A DNA stretch of 30,226 nt from NCBI RefSeq assembly GCF_902493135.1, contig NZ_CABUOD010000048.1, positions 1 through 30,226 on the forward strand, read 5' to 3'. Every line of letters begins with the position of its first letter. The stretch's first letter is position 1. The stretch is from an uncultured Parabacteroides sp. GTDB taxonomy: Bacteria > Bacteroidota > Bacteroidia > Bacteroidales > Tannerellaceae. Under the pieces are notes generated by a model, which had not been told where the DNA came from, searched no databases, and saw only the letters and a list, made by a program, of their open reading frames with translations. Shown here one piece after another: positions 15,565 to 23,400 of this stretch. Both the position numbers and the translations under genes were made by a program.

Positions 15565-15594
15565 CAAAGGTAAATAGGTTTTCCGAATCGGCAA
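15565..15594 (-). promoter_or_regulatory. Promoter of the structured RNA / DUF6383-type gene
   Basis: The minus strand reads TTG (15594-15592), 19 bp, then TACCTTTG (15572-15565). This is the best match in the window to the two-part Bacteroides consensus (-33 TTTG, -7 TAnnTTTG). Transcription would start near 15559. A perfect inverted repeat CCTGTAA/TTACAGG (15604-15610 and 15629-15635) lies just upstream and could be an operator. From there to 15781 I see nothing else. Confidence 0.6.
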
Positions 15595-15781
15595 GAAAAA
15601 ATACCTGTAATTTTCCAAAATATGTGGGTTACAGGACAAAACAATACCATTTGGACAACATATTCCCCTGGTTTATGGATAAAATACAAGTAAGTGAAAC
15701 ACTTTGGATGAAGTAAAAAAACGGATCTCAAGCTGTGCATTGATTGGCACTGATAACCAGCCAATTCCAGTTTCCTCCTAA

Positions 15782-15881
15782 AGGAAACCGGAATTTCCCC
15801 AGCAGGGAACTGAAATTCCCTCGGCAGGAAACGATAATTTCCTCGGTAGGAAACGAGAGTTACCTATGCAGGAAACGACAG
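15782..15881. repeat. 22-bp tandem repeat array, four and a half units
   Basis: Units start at 15782, 15804, 15826, 15848 and 15870 (the last is partial). Each begins AGGAAAC (AGGGAAC in unit 2) and contains a complementary TTTCC or TTCCC about 5 bp later, so each unit can form a small hairpin. Units are directly adjacent with no unique spacers, and they diverge in the middle and the last four bases. The array lies 130 bp upstream of rocD. Confidence 0.85.
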
Positions 15882-15949
15882 AAAGGAATGGTACTAACGT
15901 ATGTTTCTTAACATACTCTTTTGCATGACATAATGTAAGCTTTATTCCG

Positions 15950-15957
15950 TACCTTTG
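15950..15957 (+). promoter_or_regulatory. Candidate -7 box for rocD-arginase
   Basis: TACCTTTG matches TAnnTTTG, 53 bp before the rocD ATG. Transcription would start near 15964. No -33 element at normal spacing is apparent; the closest TTTTG (15919-15923) is too far away. Confidence 0.45.
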
Positions 15958-16010
15958 GAACAAGGACGTAAGAAACGCTTACAGTCTGCTAATTTTAAAT
16001 CTGAAAGAAG

Positions 16011-17219
16011 ATGAGACCGGAAGATTACATCACCCGTGAGGGGAAGTATGGTGCGCACAACTACCATCCCCTGCCTGTCGTTCTCCGGAAAGGAGAAGGA
16101 GTTTATGTTTGGGACGTGGAAGGAAAACGGTATTTTGATTTCCTGTCCGGCTATTCCGCCCTGAGCCAGGGGCATTGTCATCCGAAGATCATTAAGGCGC
16201 TTACCGACCAAGCACAGCAGTTGACACTGGTGTCGCGTGCTTTCCATGCCGATATCTTGGGAGAGTATATGGAGTTTGCCTGCAAGTTCTTCGGGTATGA
16301 CAAACTGTTGCCGATGAACACCGGGGCCGAGGCGGTCGAAACGGCTCTCAAACTGGCAAGGCGTTGGGGATACCGGGTGAAGGGGATCGCTCCTGAGCAT
16401 GCGAAGATCGTCGTTTGCAGCGAGAACTTCCACGGACGGACGATCACGATCATCTCCATGAGCACGGATCCCGGTTCGTATGCGGACTTCGGGCCTTATA
16501 CGCCCGGTTTTATCAAAGTGCAATATAATAATGTAGGCGGATTGGAAGAGGCGTTGAACGATCCGGACGTTGTCGGTTTCCTGCTGGAACCGATACAGGG
16601 GGAAGCCGGCGTGGTCGTCCCCGACGAAGGGTATCTGCGGAAGTGCCATGACCTTTGCCGGCAACACAATGTCCTCTTTATCGCCGACGAGATCCAGACG
16701 GGTATCGGGCGCACCGGCAAACTGCTTGCCTGCGATTACGAGAATGTCCATCCTGACATTCTGATTTTGGGGAAGGCCTTGTCCGGCGGTGTCACGCCTG
16801 TCTCGGCAGTATTGGCGGATGATGAGATCATGTTGACGATCGCGCCGGGCGAACATGGTTCCACCTATGGCGGTAACCCGTTGGCTGCCCGCGTGGCGAT
16901 AGCTGCCCTTGAGGTGGTGCGCGACGAGCATCTTTCGGAGAATGCTTTCGAGATGGGTGTCCTCTTCCGCAGCGAAATGGAGAAGATCGACAATCCGATG
17001 ATCCGCCAGGTGCGGGGAAAAGGACTTCTGAATGCTGTTGTCACCGTGCCGCGGGATGGGAAAGTGGCCTGGGACATCTGTCTGGCGCTGAAAGAGAACG
17101 GATTGATCGCCAAGCCGACGCATGACCATATCATCCGTTTCACTCCTCCGTTGGTTATCGACCGGGATCAGATGATGGAGGCCGTCGGCATTATTAAAGA
17201 TACATTCGCTCAATTTTGA
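16011..17219 (+). CDS. rocD: Ornithine aminotransferase
   Basis: A 402-residue class III PLP-dependent aminotransferase. It converts ornithine plus 2-oxoglutarate to glutamate-5-semialdehyde plus glutamate in the cytoplasm. Diagnostic parts are the N-terminal NYHPLPVVLRKGEGVYVWD, the phosphate-binding region MNTGAEAVETALKLAR (102-117), ENFHGRT (138-144), the aspartate that contacts the PLP nitrogen in IADEIQTGIGRTG (Asp226), and the Schiff-base lysine in LGKALSGG (Lys255), followed by GSTYGGNPLA. Length and motifs match RocD/OAT rather than acetylornithine aminotransferase; the start YITREGKYGAHNYHP is typical of OAT. The arginase gene follows 6 bp downstream, so the two form an arginine-degrading operon in reverse order of the pathway. 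Confidence 0.93.
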   Translation: MRPEDYITREGKYGAHNYHPLPVVLRKGEGVYVWDVEGKRYFDFLSGYSALSQGHCHPKIIKALTDQAQQLTLVSRAFHADILGEYMEFACKFFGYDKLLPMNTGAEAVETALKLARRWGYRVKGIAPEHAKIVVCSENFHGRTITIISMSTDPGSYADFGPYTPGFIKVQYNNVGGLEEALNDPDVVGFLLEPIQGEAGVVVPDEGYLRKCHDLCRQHNVLFIADEIQTGIGRTGKLLACDYENVHPDILILGKALSGGVTPVSAVLADDEIMLTIAPGEHGSTYGGNPLAARVAIAALEVVRDEHLSENAFEMGVLFRSEMEKIDNPMIRQVRGKGLLNAVVTVPRDGKVAWDICLALKENGLIAKPTHDHIIRFTPPLVIDRDQMMEAVGIIKDTFAQF

Positions 17220-17225
17220 TTGCCT

Positions 17226-18122
17226 ATGAAGATAAATGTGATAGGAGTCCCACTCAACTTAGGGTGCGACCGCGAAGGGGTGGAACGCGCCCCGAACCAC
17301 CTGCGTGAACGGGGCCTGATGAAGATTATCCGTAAAAACGGACATCGGGCCTTCGACCTGGGCAATCTGTATGTTCCTCCGGTTTCGGAGGCGGATAAGT
17401 TTGCCCGCGGGCGGAGTCTGAAATATTTAGATGCGATTGTCGAGGTCAATAATAACCTGGCCGAGCTGGTCTACGACACGTTGCGCGGAGGGGCTTTCCC
17501 GCTGGTGATCGGCGGAGACCATTCGTTAGGGCTGGGCAGTGCGTCAGGAGTGGGAAAGTGCTTTGACGATTTCGGCATCATCTGGCTGGATGCGCATGGC
17601 GACATCAATACGAGCGAGACTTCTCCCAGCGGCAATATTCATGGGATGCCGCTTAGCGCCCTGATGGGGATGGGGAGCGAGGAATTAGTCAATATCTATG
17701 CGCCCGGCAACAAGGTGAATCCGCAGAATGTCTTCCTGGTCGGAACCCGGAGCCTGGATGAAGGGGAACAGGCTTTGATCGAGCGTGAGCAGTTGAGTGT
17801 TTATACGATGGACATGATCCACCAGAAGGGCATCGGCTTTGTTGCCGAAGATATCAAACGGAAGCTGAAGGAACGGAAGATACGGAATGTCCATTTCAGC
17901 ATAGACGTGGACAGCATCGATCCCCGCTTTGCTCCCGGTACGGGAACACGCGTGTGCGAAGGACTGATGCCGGACGAGTTCAAGGATTTCGTCGAACATA
18001 TACTTTCCACCAATCTGATCAAGTCGATGGACCTGGTCGAACTGAATCCCGAACTGGATGTGAACGACCGGACCACCCATCTGTGCCTGGACATTATCGA
18101 TTATATAACGGCCCGCTTGTAA
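17226..18122 (+). CDS. rocF: Arginase
   Basis: A 298-residue cytoplasmic enzyme starting at ATG 17226; an in-frame TTG at 17220 is less likely. It hydrolyses arginine to ornithine and urea. All arginase metal motifs are intact: GGDHS (residues 96-100), DAHGDIN (122-128) and SIDVDSIDP (225-233), which together supply the two-manganese site. The substrate-loop region NTSETSPSGNIHGMPL agrees with arginase rather than agmatinase. It is co-transcribed with rocD, whose product uses the ornithine. No urease or urea transporter gene is in the window, so the fate of the urea is not shown. Confidence 0.92.
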   Translation: MKINVIGVPLNLGCDREGVERAPNHLRERGLMKIIRKNGHRAFDLGNLYVPPVSEADKFARGRSLKYLDAIVEVNNNLAELVYDTLRGGAFPLVIGGDHSLGLGSASGVGKCFDDFGIIWLDAHGDINTSETSPSGNIHGMPLSALMGMGSEELVNIYAPGNKVNPQNVFLVGTRSLDEGEQALIEREQLSVYTMDMIHQKGIGFVAEDIKRKLKERKIRNVHFSIDVDSIDPRFAPGTGTRVCEGLMPDEFKDFVEHILSTNLIKSMDLVELNPELDVNDRTTHLCLDIIDYITARL

Positions 18123-18141
18123 GCGGACTCTATTGGTACTT

Positions 18142-18162
18142 CAAGAGCCGCTCTTGGAGCGG
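18142..18162. terminator. Hairpin between convergent arginase and tamL genes
   Basis: Two overlapping perfect hairpins share this site: CAAGAG-CCG-CTCTTG and CCGCTC-TTG-GAGCGG. It lies in the 63-bp gap between the ends of two convergent genes. There is no U run on either strand, so a bidirectional end-of-transcript role is only plausible. Confidence 0.35.
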
Positions 18163-18185
18163 AAAGCCGATTTGAAACCGTTTCT

Positions 18186-20489
18186 TTAGAACGGATAGCC
18201 GATTGCCAGGTGGACACCCATTCCGTCTTTGAAGTCCGGGATGTTGTAATAGCCTTTCTTTCCCGTATCGTACGGGACATGCAGGCCGATTCCCCAATCC
18301 AGGCGGATGACGAGGAAGGTCAGGTCGTAGCGCAGTCCGATGCCTGTGCCTAAAGCCAGGTCTTTCAGGAAACGGCCCCATTTCAACTGTCCGCCGGGAC
18401 GGCTTTTGTCGTAGCGTAGCAGCCAAATGTTGCCGGCATCGAGGAAGGTCGCTCCGTGCAGGTCGCCCAAGATCGGGAAGCGGTATTCCAGATTGGCTTC
18501 GAACTTGATGTCGCCGGTCTGGTCCAGATAGCCGTATTTCGAATCGGTCGGGCGGTAGCTGCCCGGCCCGATGCTTCGGATCGTGAAAGCCCGGATACTG
18601 TTGGCGCCGCCGATGTAGAACTGTTCGCTGTAGGGTGTCGTGATCGAATTGCCGTAGCTGTAGGCGACGCCGGCCATCAGGCGTCCGACCAGGTGCTGCT
18701 TCTTTCCGAGATAATAGTTGTACCGTATTTCGCTCGTTAGTTTGGCAAACTGGGCGAAGCGGTTCCCTAACAGTTTCTTGTCCCGTTTGTTAAAGTTCTT
18801 ACCGGCGATGGCATAGGCGCCGTCGAGAATAAGGCCCGCCTGTGTGATGGAAGACTGCCACCAGAGATGGTTCTTTTTGGTAGTGATGGGAGAATCGTCA
18901 TACGTGTATGTATAGCCCATCGACGGGATGAACTGGTTCTCGAGGCTTCGCCCCAACGCCTTGTTGACATCTACGATGGAGTCGAATTCATGCGTCGTAT
19001 GCTGCAACAGCGAGTAGGTCAGCTTGAACGGCGTCACCGAATGGTGGCTGGTCGCCGACGGCTGGAACTCGTACGAAGCGCTTCCGCCGAATGCCAGCAT
19101 CTTGAAGAATTTGGCACGGTTCAACTGGTCCGCATAGATACGGAAGGAGGTGCTGGAAGGGTATTTCGTATCGTTCTTTATCAGGCTGGGGAAAAGCACT
19201 TGCGGGAAAGTAAGCGTACCGCTGATGCCGAACTCCCAGCTGTTGATCGCCGAGCTGCCGCCCGAAACCCGTTTGCCGGTCTGCCATTCGTAGGAGCCGC
19301 GCATGCTGACGCCGAAGGTCTCTCCTCCTCCGAATACATTCCGTTTGGTAACGCTGAAGATCGCGCCCGGACCGGTCTGGTCATTGCTCTTGGTGGTCAC
19401 GTTCAGTTCCAGCTCGCCGTCCAGCGGAAGGTCGTAAACCGTGTTGATCTGCAGGTTCAGCGTATCGCAACGGCGAGAGGTGTCTTTGGGAGTATATTGC
19501 ATTTCCGAATAGCGGAAAATGCCGAGACGGGAGAAGCCGGTCTGGGTCTTTTCCTGCTGTTGCTGCGAATAGAGGTCGCCAGGGCGGAATTTCAGCCGGT
19601 CGTACAGCACCTTCGGACGGACGCGCAACTTCCCTTCGTAAAAGACGGTCATATCCTTATACCGGATGGAATCTGTCGGCGGCTCGTTGTTGTAACCGTT
19701 CAGGAAGACCGATACGTCGCCTATCTTCCAGGGACGCAGTACGGTGCGGGGCAGCCCCGGCTTTGTAGAGATACGGAGCGCTACCTTTCCGGGATTCATG
19801 ATCGTATCGGCCTGGTAGCTGATAAATTCGGGACGGAAATAGTAATACCCGTTGTTACGGAGCAGGGAAGAGATGCGCTGACGTTCGGCTTCGAGCTGTA
19901 CGACATTGAAATTATCGCCGTCGTGCAGAAGGCGGTCGCCGATGTTACGCTGGACGAGCGTGTCGATGCGATGCCGTAGCCGGACGTATGCGATGCTGTC
20001 GTATGTGTAGGCATTGTTCATCTCCACCTTGTAGCTTATCTTTGCCTTTTTCGGGTTCTTGGGGTCCGGTTCCACTTCATAGGAAGTAGCCCCGTTGAAG
20101 TAGCCGTATTCGCGAAGCAGGTTATAGGCAACCTTTGTCCGGACTTCCGGATTGACCGCGTTGATGAAAACGGGCTTGGCCGCCAGTTTGTTGAAGATCC
20201 ATTTGTTGAGTTTCCCCCTTTTGTTCACGAACGCATTGTACACCCACAGCCCGAACGGGAAAGGAATGCGGATGGACGAACTCCCAAGCAGGGCGTTATT
20301 GGGCGGATAGGCAAGGGCGGCCTCCACTTCCGTCAGCGCCTCTTCCCCTTCCTTGCTCTTGTCCTCGTCCGTCACTTCAATCTTCTTGATCCCCGTATAT
20401 AAAACTTCCCCTTCCGGCAGATTCTTCGTCGTGGAGCAGGAAGCAAGGAGGAATAACGAAATAGATACAATATATTTGATGTGTTTCAT
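18186..20489 (-). CDS. tamL: TamL: lipidated TamA/Omp85-family outer-membrane protein
   Basis: A 767-residue protein with signal and lipobox FLLASC (Cys18), so it is a lipoprotein as well as a predicted beta barrel. Residues of roughly 30-400 contain POTRA-like modules (for example YNLLREYGYFNGATSYEVEP and SRLGIFRYSEMQYTP). The C-terminal half is an Omp85 barrel with the usual strand pattern, GGANSIRAFTIRSIGPGSY as the lid-lock-like segment, and a final strand ending AIGYPF with C-terminal Phe. Lipidated TamA homologues of Bacteroidetes are known as TamL and work with TamB in outer-membrane assembly or lipid transport. The start codon overlaps the tamB stop by 4 bp, so the two are translationally coupled. 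BamA is the alternative, but the lipobox and the tamB partner favour TamL. Confidence 0.88.
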   Translation of the reverse strand: MKHIKYIVSISLFLLASCSTTKNLPEGEVLYTGIKKIEVTDEDKSKEGEEALTEVEAALAYPPNNALLGSSSIRIPFPFGLWVYNAFVNKRGKLNKWIFNKLAAKPVFINAVNPEVRTKVAYNLLREYGYFNGATSYEVEPDPKNPKKAKISYKVEMNNAYTYDSIAYVRLRHRIDTLVQRNIGDRLLHDGDNFNVVQLEAERQRISSLLRNNGYYYFRPEFISYQADTIMNPGKVALRISTKPGLPRTVLRPWKIGDVSVFLNGYNNEPPTDSIRYKDMTVFYEGKLRVRPKVLYDRLKFRPGDLYSQQQQEKTQTGFSRLGIFRYSEMQYTPKDTSRRCDTLNLQINTVYDLPLDGELELNVTTKSNDQTGPGAIFSVTKRNVFGGGETFGVSMRGSYEWQTGKRVSGGSSAINSWEFGISGTLTFPQVLFPSLIKNDTKYPSSTSFRIYADQLNRAKFFKMLAFGGSASYEFQPSATSHHSVTPFKLTYSLLQHTTHEFDSIVDVNKALGRSLENQFIPSMGYTYTYDDSPITTKKNHLWWQSSITQAGLILDGAYAIAGKNFNKRDKKLLGNRFAQFAKLTSEIRYNYYLGKKQHLVGRLMAGVAYSYGNSITTPYSEQFYIGGANSIRAFTIRSIGPGSYRPTDSKYGYLDQTGDIKFEANLEYRFPILGDLHGATFLDAGNIWLLRYDKSRPGGQLKWGRFLKDLALGTGIGLRYDLTFLVIRLDWGIGLHVPYDTGKKGYYNIPDFKDGMGVHLAIGYPF

Positions 20490-23400
20490 TTTTTCTCTTC
20501 TGTTTGTTTGTCGTCCGTTACCGGCTTGGGTTTGTTCTTTTTAAAGATGAAGAGTTCACGGAGGTGAAGCATCTTTTTGCGCAGGACGATACCGGCGCCC
20601 GTTTCCGTGATCTCGCCTTCTAACAGGCTCTCGTAGTTCTTGTCGTGGAAGAGCTTGATGTAACGGGTCCCGCTACCGTCGAGGCGGTATTCGATCGATA
20701 CGTTGTCGATGAACTGCTGCGACTGCCCGGCGCCCGCATCCTGTCCGGTCGAAACACGTCCACCCAGTATGATGCTGATCCGGTCGTTGTAGAACCGTTT
20801 GGCGAAGCGGAAGGAGAAGTCTGTCCGCTCCCCGCCCGATCCTGTGCCGTTCTGGTCGTACTGCTCCATGCCCAAAGTGATATCCACGGACTTCAAGGCG
20901 CTACCCGCGATATTGTTGATCTCGCTTTGCAGGAAGCTGTTCAGGGCGGCGCCCATGTCAAGGCTCGGCTTCTTTCCGCCACCGCCGACATCGCTCATGT
21001 TGAGGTACATTCCCGTGACAAGCATCGTGACGGCGATCTGTGAGCGTTGCCCTTCACCCATCTTGTCCAGTTCCTGTTGCATGGACTGGTCTTCCGGTGC
21101 GGAGAGGATAAATTGCAGTTGCAGGTTCTCCAACGTCTGCTTGATGGCCACGCCGACATTGAACGTGACTAGCCGTGAACTGCCGTCGTCCTGTGTGACG
21201 GATGCCCGCATCCGCTCGGTAGCCGTCAAGTTCAGCATCGGGTCCATCGGGTCGCCGCTCCACTGGACGTAGCTGCCGTCCTGTATCGTGAACTCTTTCA
21301 GCGGAATGATCGGCATGGCATATTTTACCATGCCTCCCGACAGCGTATAACGCCCGTTCAGGATCATTTCACCTTGTGTCGTGTATTGGAATGACAAGTC
21401 GCCGCCCCCTTCCAGTTCCACCCGGCTCGATTGGTCGGGGGTGATATCTGCGTTCAGACGGACGGCCTGGTCGATCCGGATCGTCATCAACATGTCCAGT
21501 CCGCCGATGGGCAGAGGTGCTTCCGGCCGGTGCCGACGGGTCAGCAGCGTGTCGGAGAAATCGGTAAAGGTCACAAGGTCAGCCAAACGATCTTGGGCCG
21601 TAAGCGGGGATTCCTGCATCACGTAAGTGACGTTCGTCCCGCCCAACAGTTGTAAGTCTCCTCGCATGATCAAGGCGTCGAGCGGCCCTTTGACCGTCGA
21701 GTTGAGGTTGACGAGCAGCTTTCCGTACACCATGCTTTCCTTATTGCGTTTCACATTCAGCAGTTGCAGGTCGTGAGCCGTCAGTTTCAGGTTCGCCATC
21801 ATCCGGGAAGGATTATGAATGTCGATCGTCCCGTCGATTACAAACGGATTGGTTCCCGAAGCATAGATGTTGTATTGGTCGAAACGGATCAGATTGTCCC
21901 GGATCTTGATATCCCGCTTGTCGAAACGGAAGGAAGAACCGACTGCCGTGACATATACCGCCGAACTGTCCATCCTCACATACCCGTTGACAGCAGGGGC
22001 CGAGGTGGTCCCGGTTATCGCCAGCTCCCCTTGCAAGGCTCCCGTCAGTTTGGCCATATTGTCCGGAATGAACGGGTTTACCATTTCCAGCGGCAAGGCG
22101 GTGATGTTCATATTTCCGTCCAGGTAATCCGTTTTACCCATTTTGTAATAGGCGTTGATCGCCGCCACCTCGTTACGGTCGCGGAAAAGGTGCATGTCGA
22201 CCTGATGTTCCTTGTCGCTAAGCGGCAGGTAAACGGTGTTGAACATCAGTTCACCCACCCGTCCCCCTTCATAGAACAAGCTGTCGATATGAGCGTCCGC
22301 CACAACCATGAAGCTGCTGTCCGAAGGGGCATACTGCAAGTCGGCACTCAACATCCCCCGCATGGAAGGGAGGTCCGGGAATCCCTTTGTGATCGCATCC
22401 AGGTCTATCTGGCTCAGCTCGGCATGGATTTCTTCCATCCCTTCTCCTCCGGCAAGCGAATGGATCCAGAGCGAAGCGTTGTTCTCGCCGGTCAGCCGGA
22501 CATCGGCGGCAATATTTTTTATATCGCGGTACAAGATATAATTGTCGGCATTCAGCTTAAACGTGCGGAAAGCCAGTATCGGATCTTCCGGGAAGAGATG
22601 CAGGCGCAATCCCTCTTTCTCCTTGTCGACACGGGCTCCTAACCGGAAGCCGGTTTTGCCTTGGCCGTCGGCATATTCCAGTTCGGCATCGGCAAAGGTA
22701 TTACGGACCTTTCCCCGCAAGCCGGCGGTGAAAGGTTGCTGCTTCCTGTATTTTGTCTTGATGACTCTCGTGTCGTACAGCAGGCCGAGCGAATCCTGCC
22801 GGACGATGAAGCAGATCGTGTCGATCCGTGTCGTGTCCTGCATCAGGTTGAAGAGATCGGCATCGAGGAAGAGGCCCTTTTCCGGCGAGGTGCTGGCTTC
22901 GATATCCAGGTCGTCGAAGGTAATATAATACTGTTGCAGGATGTTGTAAATCGGATTATCCTTACCGGCCGTGATCTTCAGGTCCATATCCGGCAGGAGC
23001 GGACGGAAAGCCGGAATGTCGATCATCGAATCGCGTTCCAGCTGTCGGGTGAGGCCTTCGTTTATTTTCGTGAACTTATCGGCCATCGTCTCGATATCCG
23101 CATTACCGGTCAGGACGACTCCGAGGTCTCCGGCGTGGAAGGAGACACGGGTCGTGTCTTTATCGCTATGAGCACGTAAAGTCAATGTTTTCGGGTGGAA
23201 CTTGCCGGTCGGGTTCATCAGTTCCCAGTTACCGAGGGTAACGTCCACCTGGTTATTCTTCCCCATGTCCGTTTCCGCCTCTGCGAAAAGCTGGAAGGAG
23301 GTCGCCAGCGAATCGTTCATAAAGTGCATGCCGTACAAGTCCAGGTTTTGCACGTCGGCGATCAGCATCGCATTCACTTTCTTCTTATGGAGGGTTGCAT

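Noticed and set aside
15782..15881. 22-bp repeats as a CRISPR array
   Set aside because: The repeats are directly adjacent with no unique spacers and no cas genes are present.
15462..15963. Minus-strand open frames of 100 and 61 codons upstream of the DUF6383-type gene
   Set aside because: One lies across the promoter and structured RNA, the other is made largely of the 22-bp tandem repeat. Neither shows family features.
15942..17213. 423-codon open frame antisense to rocD
   Set aside because: It exactly covers a clear ornithine aminotransferase on the plus strand; its product is rich in Arg, Gln, His and Asp without motifs, as expected for an antisense frame of a GC-rich gene.
18867..19979. 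370-codon open frame antisense to tamL
   Set aside because: It lies wholly inside the TamL gene, which has clear lipobox and barrel features, and its product shows no domain.
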